A stretch of 64,000 nt of DNA from positions 179,575-243,574 of the forward strand of contig JAMLGP010000001.1 in assembly GCA_023957835.1 (NCBI GenBank). Direction: 5' to 3'. Each line of letters starts with the position of its first letter. Positions within the stretch are counted from its first letter, which is position 1. Under the pieces are notes generated by a model. The model ran no database searches, was not told where the DNA came from, and was given only the letters and a program-made list of their open reading frames with translations. The DNA is from Homoserinimonas sp. GTDB lineage: Bacteria > Actinomycetota > Actinomycetes > Actinomycetales > Microbacteriaceae. A program made the translations under genes and the position numbers. Positions 30,544 to 38,641 of the stretch are shown here, piece after piece.

Positions 30544-31206
30544 ATGATCGAAAAGAAGGCCTCGGCCGACAACAATATCGTTGCCGAGCTGCGAGAGAAC
30601 TTCGGAAAAGGCTACGCGCGCCGCCTTCGGGTGGCAGGCCGCATCCCGGCCGTAATTTACGGCCACGGCACAAAGCCGCAGCACGTTAGCGTGCCGAGCC
30701 ACGAGGTGTCGCTGCTGCTGCGCAAGGCGAACGCGATCCTCGACCTCAACATCGAGGGCAAGAAGCAGCTCGTGCTCGTCAAGGACGTGCAGAAGGATCC
30801 GGTGCGCCAGATCATCGAGCACCTCGATCTCGTGATCGTCAAGAAGGGCGAGAAGGTTCACGTTGAGGTTCCGCTGCACCTTGAGGGCGAGTCCTTCAGC
30901 GGCACGATCGCAATGGTGGATGTCACGACTATCAAGCTCGAGGTTGAGGCTACCCAGATTCCGGAGCGGATTACGGTCAACATTGAAGGCGCAGAAGAGG
31001 GCACCCAGGTTCACGCCAAGGATGTCGAACTGCCTGAGGGTGCGACCCTCATGGACGACCCGGACCTCATGCTCGTCAATGTCATCGTTCCTGCTGCGGT
31101 GAGTACCGAGACCGAGGGCGAAGCCGCAGAGGCCGCAGAAGGCGAGGCTGCTCCATCCGCGGAGGCCGCTGCTGGAGAGGCTCCGGCTGAGGCACCGGCC
31201 GAATAG
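30544..31206 (+). CDS. rplY: 50S ribosomal protein L25/general stress protein Ctc
   Basis: Binds 5S rRNA on the large subunit. ATG 30544 follows GAAGGAGATT. The N-terminal L25 domain has ENFGKGYARRLRVAGRIPAVIYGHGTKP, and the C-terminal Ctc (TL5) domain has VHVEVPLHLEGES and LPEGATLMDDPDLMLVNV. The last 35 residues are an Ala/Glu-rich acidic tail, common in actinobacteria. 220 residues. It precedes pth by 8 bp, a conserved pair. Confidence 0.95.
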   Translation: MIEKKASADNNIVAELRENFGKGYARRLRVAGRIPAVIYGHGTKPQHVSVPSHEVSLLLRKANAILDLNIEGKKQLVLVKDVQKDPVRQIIEHLDLVIVKKGEKVHVEVPLHLEGESFSGTIAMVDVTTIKLEVEATQIPERITVNIEGAEEGTQVHAKDVELPEGATLMDDPDLMLVNVIVPAAVSTETEGEAAEAAEGEAAPSAEAAAGEAPAEAPAE

Positions 31207-31214
31207 TCAGGATC

Positions 31215-31793
31215 TTGACCAGCGAATCGTGGGTGGTAGTCGGGCTCGGTAACCCCGGTCCCGGCTACGCCGCGAATCGCCATAACGCAGGTGAGAGCGT
31301 AGTCGCCGAACTCGGCGAGCGGTACTCGGCGAAGTTCAAGCGCCACAAGGCGAACGCCATGGTTGCCGAAGTAAAGCTCGGCCCGACCAGGCTTGTGCTT
31401 GCCGGTACCAACAGCTACATGAATACTTCCGGCGGCCCGGTCGCGAACCTGCTCAAGTACTTCAAGCTGCCACCAGAACGGCTCATTGTCGTTCACGACG
31501 AACTCGATCTGCCGTTCGAGACGGTTCGACTCAAATTCGGCGGCGGGCACGGCGGACACAACGGACTGCGTGACATAATCGCCGCCCTCGGAACGAACGA
31601 GTTCGTGCGGGTGCGGGTCGGAATCGGCCGCCCGCCAGGTCGACAGGATTCTGCAGACTTCGTGCTTCGCGACTTCGGTGCTGCCGAAAAGAAGCAACTC
31701 CCGCTCGTGTTCGGAACGGCGGCGGATGCCGTGGAGGCAATCGTGCAGGACGGTCTCGTCGCCACGCAGCAGCGGTTTCACTCGCCTGAGTGA
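31215..31793 (+). CDS. pth: Peptidyl-tRNA hydrolase
   Basis: Releases peptides from peptidyl-tRNA dropped off the ribosome. TTG start. Motifs: VVVGLGNPGPGYAANRHNAGE with the catalytic His, TNSYMNTSGGPV, and VVHDELDLPFETVRLKFGGGHGGHNGLRDI. 192 residues, full length. Confidence 0.96.
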   Translation: MTSESWVVVGLGNPGPGYAANRHNAGESVVAELGERYSAKFKRHKANAMVAEVKLGPTRLVLAGTNSYMNTSGGPVANLLKYFKLPPERLIVVHDELDLPFETVRLKFGGGHGGHNGLRDIIAALGTNEFVRVRVGIGRPPGRQDSADFVLRDFGAAEKKQLPLVFGTAADAVEAIVQDGLVATQQRFHSPE

Positions 31794-31825
31794 GGTGGTG
31801 GGAAAGAGCGCGGACTCCGGGACGT

Positions 31826-31883
31826 GAGGCGTCCGGGAAGTGCTGCGGATGGCGGGATCTGAGACGTCCGGGAAGCGCGGCGG
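31826..31883 (+). repeat. Imperfect direct repeat in the pth-mfd gap
   Basis: Two 23-bp copies at 31826-31848 and 31861-31883 share GA(G/A)(G/A)CGTCCGGGAAG followed by GCGG-rich ends. No gene is present in the 136-bp gap. The function is unknown. Confidence 0.45.
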
Positions 31884-31929
31884 CTGGGCGCCCCCGCGCC
31901 CGCTATTCACCGGCGAGTAGACTGCTTCG

Positions 31930-34900
31930 GTGACTCTCGAGGGCTTAAGTGCCAGGCTTCTGCACGCCTCGAGCTTTGCCGCAGCCGTTGAAAGCGGGGC
32001 GAAGGGGAGCCTTGACTTCTCCGTTGTCGACGGACTTCGGGCGCCTTTGCTTGCCGGTTTGCTGGGTCGCAGGGCTGTGCTCGAACCCGGGCGGGCATCC
32101 GCACTGTTCGTGATTGTCGCTACCAGCAGGGACTCCGAGTTGCTTCGGGAGGCGCTCGCGAGCCTGGTTCCCGAGGCCGAGATTCTCGACTTTCCGTCCT
32201 GGGAGACGCTCCCGCACGAGCGGCTGAGCCCGAGCTCCGAATCGGTCGGCTCGCGGCTGCACACCCTCCGACGCCTGAAGAGTTGGGAGGCTGACCGATC
32301 CCGGCCGATCATCGTCGTCGCTTCGGTGCGGGCCGCCCTGCAGCCGCTCGCCGCGGGACTGGTCGATACCGAACTGCTGACTCTAAAGACAGGATCCCGC
32401 GGGCACGACTTGAGCGAACTCGGCCGCGAGCTTGTCGATCTGGCCTACCAGCGGGTCGACATGGTGACCAGGCGAGGCGAGTTCGCTGTGCGCGGCGGAA
32501 TTCTGGATGTCTTCCCGCCGACAGCAGAACACCCGATTCGCGCGGACTTCTTCGGCGACGAGATCGAGGAGCTGCGCGGGTTCTCGGTCACCGACCAGCG
32601 CTCGTTCGGCGAGCCGCTTGCCGAAGTCGAACTGCCCCCGAGCAGGGAACTGCTGCTGACCGAATCGGTGCGGCAGCGGGCCCGCGAGTTGCGGCACGAG
32701 TTCCCGAACCTCGGAGCCATGCTCGAGAAGATCGCAGAGGGGATCCCGGTTGAGGGAATGGAGTCGCTCGGGCCGGCGCTCGCCGATCGCTTCGTTCCGG
32801 TGACCGAATACCTGCCGAAGGATGCCGCAATCGCCGTGGTCTCACCGGAACGGGTTGCGACCAGAGCCGTCAGTCTCGGCGAGACCAATCGCGAGTTCCT
32901 GGTTGCCGCCTGGAGCGCCGCGACCGCGGGGGCGGAGGCTCCGGTTGACTTGTCGGCTAGCTTCCAGCAGCAGCTCGAGGTTGGCGATTTTCTCTCGGTG
33001 AACGAACTTCGTGCGGCCGCGGGGGAGAGGGACTGGTGGACGCTTAGCGGGTTCGATAGCGGGCAGATTGACGACGAGAACGCGGAAGCCTTACCGGGGT
33101 CCGGGACGGACCCCGGCGCTGGGGTCGCGCGGAGACCAGAAATGGTCTCCGCCTCTAGCTCCACCGCGGAAGACCACAACTACATCAGAGTAGAAGCCAC
33201 CGCCATGCCGAACTTCTCCGGCAATCCGGATGGCGCCCTCGGCCAGGTAGAGGAACTGCTGAAGGACGGCTGGTCGGTCGTCATCACCGCCGCTGGAGCC
33301 GGACTTGTGGAGCGGGCGGCCGCGGTGCTTGCCGAGCGCGGTCTCGCCGGCCGCGTCGCGCAGGCCGTGCCGGAATCAACCGAAGCCGGTGTTGCCTACC
33401 TGACCGCGGCATCCGTCGAGGCGGGCTTCAGGATCGCAGAAGACAAGTTCGCCCTGTTCAGCGAAGCCGAGTTCTTCGGCCGCAGCGCTGGCCACGAGCA
33501 GCGCCAGGTGAAGAAACTCGCTAGTCGCCGCAAGAACCCGGTCGACCCGCTGCAGCTCAAGGCCGGCGACTACGTCGTGCACGAGACCCACGGAATCGGC
33601 CGATTCATTGAGCTAGTGCAGCGGGATGTGAGCGCGGGCGGCAGCACGAGCAGGCGACTTTCCGGCGCGGCGGGCGATGCAAAGATTTCGCGAGAATATT
33701 TGCTCATCGAGTACGCGCCAGCCAAGCGCGGCTACCCCGGCGACAAGCTTTACGTTCCGACCGACCAACTCGATTTGCTCACCAGGTATGTCGGCGGCGA
33801 GGCTCCAGCGCTCAGCCGAATGGGCGGCAGCGACTGGGCAGCCGCGAAGGGCAAGGCGCGGCGAGCGGTGCGCGACATCGCGGTCGAACTCGTGAAGCTC
33901 TACTCGGCGCGAATGGCGAGCAAGGGCCACGCGTTCGGGCCGGACACTCCGTGGCAGCACGAACTCGAAGAGGCATTCCCGTTCATCGAAACCCCGGATC
34001 AGATCTCGACCATCGACGAGGTCAAGGCCGACATGGAGCGGCAGATTCCGATGGACCGGCTTTTGGCGGGGGATGTCGGCTACGGCAAAACCGAAATCGC
34101 AGTTCGCGCCGCCTTCAAGGCGATTCAGGGCGGCAAGCAGGTCGCAATGCTCGTGCCCACAACGCTGCTGGTCAGGCAGCACATGGAAACTTTCGCGGAA
34201 CGTTACGCCGGCTTCCCGATCCACTTGAGGGCGCTCAGCAGGTTCCAGTCCGATAAAGAGGCGCGCGAAACTCTCGCCGGGCTCGCCGATGGAACCGTGG
34301 ACATGGTGATCGGGACGCACCGACTGCTGAACAAGGACATCCGCTTCAAGGACCTCGGGCTCGTGGTGGTCGACGAGGAGCAGCGCTTCGGGGTCGAGCA
34401 CAAGGAGGCGCTCAAGAAGCTTAAAACCAATGTCGATGTGCTCGCGATGAGTGCGACCCCGATTCCGCGAACCCTTGAGATGGCGGTGACCGGTATTCGT
34501 GAAATGTCGACGCTTGCGACCCCGCCGGAGGACCGCCACCCGATTCTGACTTTCGTCGGCCCGTACAGCCAGAAGCAGGTTGCCGCCGCGATCCGGCGCG
34601 AGCTGCTGCGCGAAGGCCAGGTGTTTTTCGTGCACAATCGGGTTTCGAGTATCAACCGGGTCGCCGCAGAACTTGCAGAACTCGTGCCAGAGGCGCGGAT
34701 CGCGGTCGCGCACGGCCAGTTGGCGGAGGGCGTGCTCGAACAGGTCATGGTCGACTTTTGGGAGCGCAAGTTCGACGTGCTCGTATCGACGACGATCATC
34801 GAAACCGGAATCGACATCACCAACGCCAACACGCTCATCATCGACCGAGCCGACAAGTACGGGCTCAGCCAGTTGCACCAGATTCGAGGCAGGGTCGGCC

Positions 34901-35625
34901 GCGGCCGGGAGCGCGCCTTTGCCTACTTCTTGTACGACGAAAACAAACCGCTCTCCGAGACCGCGCACGACCGCCTCGCGACGATCGCCGCCAACAACGA
35001 ACTCGGCGGCGGAATGCAGATTGCGTTGAAGGACCTCGAGATTCGAGGCGCCGGCAACCTGCTCGGCGGAGAACAGTCTGGCCACATCTCCGGCGTCGGT
35101 TTTGACCTATATCTTCGGATGATCGGCGAGGCCGTGAGCGACTTCCGCGGCGAAGAGATGGAGGGCCCGTCTGAACTCCGGCTCGAGTTGCCGGTGGCCG
35201 CCCACATTCCGGAGGACTACGTCGACAGCGAGCGGCTGCGCCTCGAGGCCTACCAGAAGCTCTCTGCGGCGAGTTCGGCATCCGCTGCACCTGACAGAAT
35301 CGACGCCGTCGTCGAGGAACTCACCGACCGCTACGGCAAGCCCCCCGCAGAGGTCGAAAACCTCGTGGCGGTCACGAGACTGCGCCGTCTTGCCCAGCGC
35401 GCCGGATTGACTGAGATGATCGCAACCACCGGAAAGGTCCGCGTCGTCGGCCCCGCCCTGCCCGACTCGGTGCAGATGCGCCTGCAGCGACTGTATCGCG
35501 GCGCCCGCTACATCTCCCAGTCGCACACGATTTTGCTCCCCCTACCCGACCTCGAAACAGATTCCGCCCTAATTGACTGGGCAAGCGCGTTCCTAACCGC
35601 GATCTACCCGCCGAGCGAGGGGTAG
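31930..35625 (+). CDS. mfd: Transcription-repair coupling factor
   Basis: Removes RNA polymerase stalled at lesions and recruits UvrA. 1231 residues from GTG 31930. Order: UvrB-like N-terminal module (about 25-340), RNAP-interacting domain with DYVVHETHGIGRFIEL, SF2 translocase with GDVGYGKTEIAVRAAF (Walker A), VVDEEQRFGVEHKE (DEEQ box), SATPIPRT and RGRVGRGRERAFAYF, and a C-terminal TRCF domain. Between residues about 380 and 420 it carries an unusual low-complexity insertion encoded by two hairpins (33094-33152). It marks the left border of the defence island. Confidence 0.96.
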   Translation: MTLEGLSARLLHASSFAAAVESGAKGSLDFSVVDGLRAPLLAGLLGRRAVLEPGRASALFVIVATSRDSELLREALASLVPEAEILDFPSWETLPHERLSPSSESVGSRLHTLRRLKSWEADRSRPIIVVASVRAALQPLAAGLVDTELLTLKTGSRGHDLSELGRELVDLAYQRVDMVTRRGEFAVRGGILDVFPPTAEHPIRADFFGDEIEELRGFSVTDQRSFGEPLAEVELPPSRELLLTESVRQRARELRHEFPNLGAMLEKIAEGIPVEGMESLGPALADRFVPVTEYLPKDAAIAVVSPERVATRAVSLGETNREFLVAAWSAATAGAEAPVDLSASFQQQLEVGDFLSVNELRAAAGERDWWTLSGFDSGQIDDENAEALPGSGTDPGAGVARRPEMVSASSSTAEDHNYIRVEATAMPNFSGNPDGALGQVEELLKDGWSVVITAAGAGLVERAAAVLAERGLAGRVAQAVPESTEAGVAYLTAASVEAGFRIAEDKFALFSEAEFFGRSAGHEQRQVKKLASRRKNPVDPLQLKAGDYVVHETHGIGRFIELVQRDVSAGGSTSRRLSGAAGDAKISREYLLIEYAPAKRGYPGDKLYVPTDQLDLLTRYVGGEAPALSRMGGSDWAAAKGKARRAVRDIAVELVKLYSARMASKGHAFGPDTPWQHELEEAFPFIETPDQISTIDEVKADMERQIPMDRLLAGDVGYGKTEIAVRAAFKAIQGGKQVAMLVPTTLLVRQHMETFAERYAGFPIHLRALSRFQSDKEARETLAGLADGTVDMVIGTHRLLNKDIRFKDLGLVVVDEEQRFGVEHKEALKKLKTNVDVLAMSATPIPRTLEMAVTGIREMSTLATPPEDRHPILTFVGPYSQKQVAAAIRRELLREGQVFFVHNRVSSINRVAAELAELVPEARIAVAHGQLAEGVLEQVMVDFWERKFDVLVSTTIIETGIDITNANTLIIDRADKYGLSQLHQIRGRVGRGRERAFAYFLYDENKPLSETAHDRLATIAANNELGGGMQIALKDLEIRGAGNLLGGEQSGHISGVGFDLYLRMIGEAVSDFRGEEMEGPSELRLELPVAAHIPEDYVDSERLRLEAYQKLSAASSASAAPDRIDAVVEELTDRYGKPPAEVENLVAVTRLRRLAQRAGLTEMIATTGKVRVVGPALPDSVQMRLQRLYRGARYISQSHTILLPLPDLETDSALIDWASAFLTAIYPPSEG
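33094..33152 (+). repeat. Two perfect hairpins inserted in frame within mfd
   Basis: First hairpin: arms CCGGGGTCCG (33094-33103) and CGGACCCCGG (33107-33116) around GGA. Second: arms GCGGAGACCA (33129-33138) and TGGTCTCCGC (33143-33152) around GAAA. The encoded peptide is a flexible Gly/Pro/Ser-rich segment in the variable linker before the translocase module, so the reading frame is preserved. Confidence 0.75.
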
Positions 35626-35682
35626 TCGTGCAGTTGCCGCTTGCGCTGGCACCGTCAATCTCATCTGTAATAGCGGACGACA

Positions 35683-35697
35683 TGCACTATTCGTGCA
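35683..35697 (+). promoter_or_regulatory. Inverted repeat upstream of DUF891-type toxin gene
   Basis: TGCAC and GTGCA flank TATTC about 60 bp before the toxin start. Type II modules usually autoregulate through such sites, so this is a candidate operator. The 134-bp gap otherwise holds only GGAG followed by a GTG mini-frame of 11 codons at 35743. Confidence 0.4.
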
Positions 35698-35759
35698 CTT
35701 CACCATCCCTATGTGGATGAGCCGGTTTAGTAAATAGGAGTTCGTGATAGACATCCGGG

Positions 35760-36200
35760 GTGGATCTGAATCTGACTGAAGGAAAATGGACGACTGAATA
35801 CTTCGATGATCGATTTGAGAGATTCTTCCGATCCCTTCCCGGGTATCAGCAAGCAGTTCTGGCGGCGGCAATACAGCAAGTACTGGAAGTGTTCGGCCCA
35901 GACGTCTGTGCAAGTGATTGGGGCAAGCCTCTAGGTGATGGGCTCTTTGAATTTCGAGTGTCAAAATCGCTCAATGCGATTCTCTCTTCACATCCTCGAA
36001 CCCCTGCGTCAAGGCCCGGAGATGACCGAAAGGTTCTAATTAGACTGTTCTGCACCTTCTATGGCGACAAGGTCGTGCTGATCTTTCACGGATACGACAA
36101 GGGTAAGGACGCTTCTGCCAAACGTCAGCAACGAGAAATCGCCAGGGCGCGAGCGATGCACAGGCAATGGAAGCGCGAACACAAGAAAGGTACTATGTGA
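35760..36200 (+). CDS. HigB/Gp49-like (DUF891) toxin of a type II toxin-antitoxin pair
   Basis: 146 residues. The core YFDDRFERFFRSLPGYQQAVLAAAI, then WGKPLGDGLFEFRVSKSL and RLFCTFYGDKVVLIFHGYDKGKD, matches the RelE/HigB-fold DUF891 toxins, which cleave mRNA on the ribosome. The basic C-terminus (RQQREIARARAMHRQWKREHKKG) is typical. The start GTG is uncertain; GTG 35760 has only a modest ribosome site. Toxin gene first, HTH antitoxin second, is the HigBA order. Codon use is less GC-biased than mfd. Confidence 0.85.
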   Translation: MDLNLTEGKWTTEYFDDRFERFFRSLPGYQQAVLAAAIQQVLEVFGPDVCASDWGKPLGDGLFEFRVSKSLNAILSSHPRTPASRPGDDRKVLIRLFCTFYGDKVVLIFHGYDKGKDASAKRQQREIARARAMHRQWKREHKKGTM

Positions 36201-36225
36201 TATGACACATGGCCTTGGAGGCATC

Positions 36226-36546
36226 ATGACTAAGAGTCTTAGTGAACTCATCGCAGGGGCGAAAGAAGACTGGTCTGAGGAGGATCACGTCATTTTCGAG
36301 GCGGCGACAGGCGCGTTTGCCTTGGAGGCTTTGATGCAGTCAGAGTTGGGATCAGCGCTGGCGGAAGCAAGAGCGGAACTCAACCTTTCACAACAGAAGT
36401 TGTCGGAGATTACTGGAGTTCAGCAGAGCGAGATCAGTCGGATTGAAAACGGCCTGGGGAACCCCACAACTTCGACACTGACTCGTCTAGCCGGCGCCCT
36501 TGGTCGCAGAGTAACTCTTACCAGGCGAGATGCTGATTTTACTTGA
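36226..36546 (+). CDS. XRE-family antitoxin
   Basis: 106 residues. ATG 36226 is chosen because GGAGG precedes it at good spacing; the ATG at 36202 has none. The C-terminal half is a helix-turn-helix (ARAELNLSQQKLSEITGVQQSEISRIENGLGNPTTSTLTRLAGALG). The N-terminal half (WSEEDHVIFEAATGAFALEAL) probably contacts the toxin. It pairs with the upstream DUF891 toxin and likely represses the pair. Confidence 0.88.
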   Translation: MTKSLSELIAGAKEDWSEEDHVIFEAATGAFALEALMQSELGSALAEARAELNLSQQKLSEITGVQQSEISRIENGLGNPTTSTLTRLAGALGRRVTLTRRDADFT

Positions 36547-36593
36547 GCCAAACCCCTCTACCCCTTTTGCCGCTTCTCTAATAGCGTCGGAGC

Positions 36594-36800
36594 ATGGAAA
36601 TCGATATGAGTCAGCTCCCCTGGGGCCTTGGCATTTTGTTCTTCGTCATCTGGGCGGTCGCCTCGGTGGTCTTCATCCTGATAGCGATCTGGATCCAGTA
36701 CGCGATCATCTGGCACGCCGTCCGCCGCGGCATGCGCGAGTTCTACGGCCAACAGGCCCCGGCTGCCCCAGCAGCGCCACCGGCCCCGCCCGCGCAGTAG
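36594..36800 (+). CDS. Small single-segment membrane protein
   Basis: 68 residues with one or two hydrophobic stretches (WGLGILFFVIWAVASVVFIL, then IAIWIQYAIIWHAV), an amphipathic RRGMREFYG segment and a Pro/Ala-rich tail. The family is unknown. It lies between two toxin-antitoxin pairs. Confidence 0.5.
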   Translation: MEIDMSQLPWGLGILFFVIWAVASVVFILIAIWIQYAIIWHAVRRGMREFYGQQAPAAPAAPPAPPAQ

Positions 36801-36819
36801 CAGTTCGCAAGCAAAATAC

Positions 36820-36841
36820 GTACATCGTGTACACGACGTAC
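36820..36841 (+). promoter_or_regulatory. Near-perfect 22-bp palindrome before the Phd-like gene
   Basis: Arms GTACATCGTGT and ACACGACGTAC have one mismatched pair. The site lies 20 bp upstream of the GTG start of the antitoxin gene, where an autoregulatory Phd/YefM operator is expected. Confidence 0.6.
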
Positions 36842-36861
36842 ATGATGGCTAAACTGACTTT

Positions 36862-37290
36862 GTGTCCTCCACCTCACCAACCAGCTACGACTCCTTCACG
36901 GATGCCCGAAAGTCGCTGAAGCAGATCCTCGACTCGGCAGAGGCTGGGTCTGTGATCAGCATCAAACGAGGCCCGCGCTCCACAGTCGTGGCAGACCGCG
37001 ACCGCTTCCGCGAACTTCTGGCCAAAGCGACGCCATCCAGGGCGATGGTCGTCGCGGAAGATAATGCCTGGGTTATCGTCATCCCCGATTCGCCTTTCGC
37101 GGCTGAGGCGCAGTCGCTGGATGACGCGATAGCCGATCTGATCGCAAACCTCAGGGACTACGCTTCCGAGTGGCAGGAGCATTTCGCCGCCGCGCCGAAC
37201 CACGTGGACAATTGGGCGCTCGTGCAGCTCGTGAATGTCTCGAGTGACGACGAACTTCGCGCTTGGCTCCTGAACGATCAGGATGTCTAA
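36862..37290 (+). CDS. Phd/YefM-like antitoxin
   Basis: 142 residues from GTG. The N-terminus (SYDSFTDARKSLKQILDSAEAGSVISIKRGPRSTVVADRDRFRELL) matches the Phd/YefM DNA-binding fold. A second section of about 70 residues (AVVAEDNAWVIVIPDSPFAAEAQSLDDAIADLIANLRDY, from about residue 60) resembles a HicB-like partial RNase H fold. It overlaps the downstream toxin-like gene by 8 bp, indicating translational coupling. Confidence 0.75.
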   Translation: MSSTSPTSYDSFTDARKSLKQILDSAEAGSVISIKRGPRSTVVADRDRFRELLAKATPSRAMVVAEDNAWVIVIPDSPFAAEAQSLDDAIADLIANLRDYASEWQEHFAAAPNHVDNWALVQLVNVSSDDELRAWLLNDQDV

Positions 37291-37708
37291 ACACCCCGCT
37301 CCGACCCGCGAGCTTCACCGAAAATTCTGCCTCGCCGAGGGTTGGCAGCTCGTCGCCAACGCCCGTGGCCGCGCAGTAACGCACCACGAAACCTTCAAGC
37401 TCACGACCCCGCAAGGCGAGATCCTGCGCACCCGAATCTCCCACCCGGCTGGCCGCCAGACCTATTCCCCAACCATGTGGTCGCATATCCTCCGCGACCA
37501 GCTGCGCGTCACGCCCGCCGAGTTCTGGGCCTGCGTGAGAAGAGGCACCCTCCCCTACCGCGGCGCCACCCGCATCCCCGACTCCGCCCTGCCGCTCTCT
37601 CTCGTTTCGCGCCTGGTCAAAGACCTCGGGATGTCCCGCTCCGTAATAGCGAACCTCACCACCGACGAGGCAAGGGCCCTGCTAAGCGAAACCAACGCGG
37701 ACGAGTAG
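37283..37708 (+). CDS. HicA-like putative toxin
   Basis: 141 residues. LHRKFCLAEGWQLVANARGR...HHETFKLTTPQGEILRTRISHP resembles the HicA double-stranded-RNA-binding-like fold with its conserved His. The C-terminal part (HILRDQLRVTPAEFWACVRRG) is found in proteins annotated as cytotoxic translational repressors in actinobacteria. ATG 37283 overlaps the antitoxin stop. Assignment as toxin rests on this coupling and fold resemblance. Confidence 0.7.
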   Translation: MSKHPAPTRELHRKFCLAEGWQLVANARGRAVTHHETFKLTTPQGEILRTRISHPAGRQTYSPTMWSHILRDQLRVTPAEFWACVRRGTLPYRGATRIPDSALPLSLVSRLVKDLGMSRSVIANLTTDEARALLSETNADE

Positions 37709-37725
37709 GCCCCCTGTTCGGCAAA

Positions 37726-37917
37726 CTAGCTCAGTACTCCGACACCCAGCCACCGCGCCACCTGACTTAGCTGCTTGTCAAGAGTCGCAAGCGGGAGGCC
37801 CTGTTGCTGCGCGGCGACAAACACGCAGCAGTCCGGCATCCGAAGTCCCGTGCTCGCTCTAAGTTCCGCCAGCAGCAACGCCTCACTGGGTGCGCTCTCG
37901 TGAACACTGACCCCGAT
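37726..37917 (-). pseudogene. C-terminal fragment of a PIN-domain toxin
   Basis: Reading minus strand toward TAG 37726-37728, the frame gives VSVHESAPSEALLLAELR, LRMPDCCVFVAAQQQG, LPLATLDKQLSQVAR and LGVGVLS. These are the last third of a VapC-type PIN domain, with the conserved PD and TLD acidic positions. The N-terminal catalytic Asp and Glu region is absent, and no antitoxin gene precedes it. Decayed toxin. Confidence 0.65.
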
Positions 37918-38008
37918 CGCGGGGCTCGGCCTCGAAGGGCCGATTCGACACTTGAGCGACTCTGACCAAGAGTGAAAACCTGGCTAATTTTCTCTGGTCA
38001 ACAGAAAC

Positions 38009-38021
38009 CATACCAGGTATG
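38009..38021 (+). promoter_or_regulatory. Palindrome upstream of abiEi
   Basis: CATACC and GGTATG flank a single A, a perfect 13-bp inverted repeat immediately upstream of the type IV antitoxin gene. AbiEi-type antitoxins repress their own operon through inverted repeats, so this is a candidate operator. Confidence 0.5.
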
Positions 38022-38059
38022 CTCGATGTGTAATGGTTCCTGTCGAAATGGGGTTGGGT

Positions 38060-38641
38060 GTGACCAATGAGACACAACCCGATCTGCTGAGCTATCAGGC
38101 TCTCAATTCGAGGGGGCTCACTCGATATCGTTTCGACCAACTAATCGATAGTGGTGAGTACGAGCGAATCGCGCCGGGACTGTTCCTGCGGGCAGGGGTC
38201 GCAGACGACACGACGGCGGCGTGGATGGCTATCGCTGCGAAGCGGTCGGAGGCGACCCTCTGTCTCCTCACCGCCCTCTCGATCCATGACTTGACTGATG
38301 ACATACCGGCACGAAGCGACATTGCTATACCGCGCGGCATCCAGCCTTTGACGATCCCGATCGCCTCGATCGCCTGGCACCGTTTCGATCCTGGAACTTT
38401 CGACATCGGACGCACGAGGTATACGCTGCCTGCTGATTTGTCGATTGGGTTGTATTCGGCAGAGCGCACGATCATCGACCTGTTCCGCCTGAGGCACAGC
38501 TGGGGCGGCGATCTCGCCATCGACTCGCTCAAGCGCTGGCTTCGCAGAAGTGGCAATAGCCCGTCTGATCTCTTGGCCACGGCGAGACACTTTCCCAAAA
38601 CGCTCCCCGCGCTGCGGAACGCACTGGAGATTCTCCTATGA
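38060..38641 (+). CDS. AbiEi-family antitoxin (type IV toxin-antitoxin)
   Basis: Neutralises the AbiEii nucleotidyltransferase and represses the operon. About 193 residues from GTG 38060 (after GGGTTGGG); ATG 38033 is an alternative. The N-terminal winged helix reads GLTRYRFDQLIDSGEYERIAPGLFLR, and the C-terminal domain has CLLTALSIHDLTDDIP, GLYSAERTIIDLFRLR and DSLKRWLRRSG, as in AbiEi. Its stop overlaps the start of the partner gene (ATGA). Confidence 0.88.
   Translation: MTNETQPDLLSYQALNSRGLTRYRFDQLIDSGEYERIAPGLFLRAGVADDTTAAWMAIAAKRSEATLCLLTALSIHDLTDDIPARSDIAIPRGIQPLTIPIASIAWHRFDPGTFDIGRTRYTLPADLSIGLYSAERTIIDLFRLRHSWGGDLAIDSLKRWLRRSGNSPSDLLATARHFPKTLPALRNALEILL

Noticed and set aside
33613..35085. 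490-residue minus-strand frame
   Set aside because: Antisense shadow of mfd; no domains or start context.
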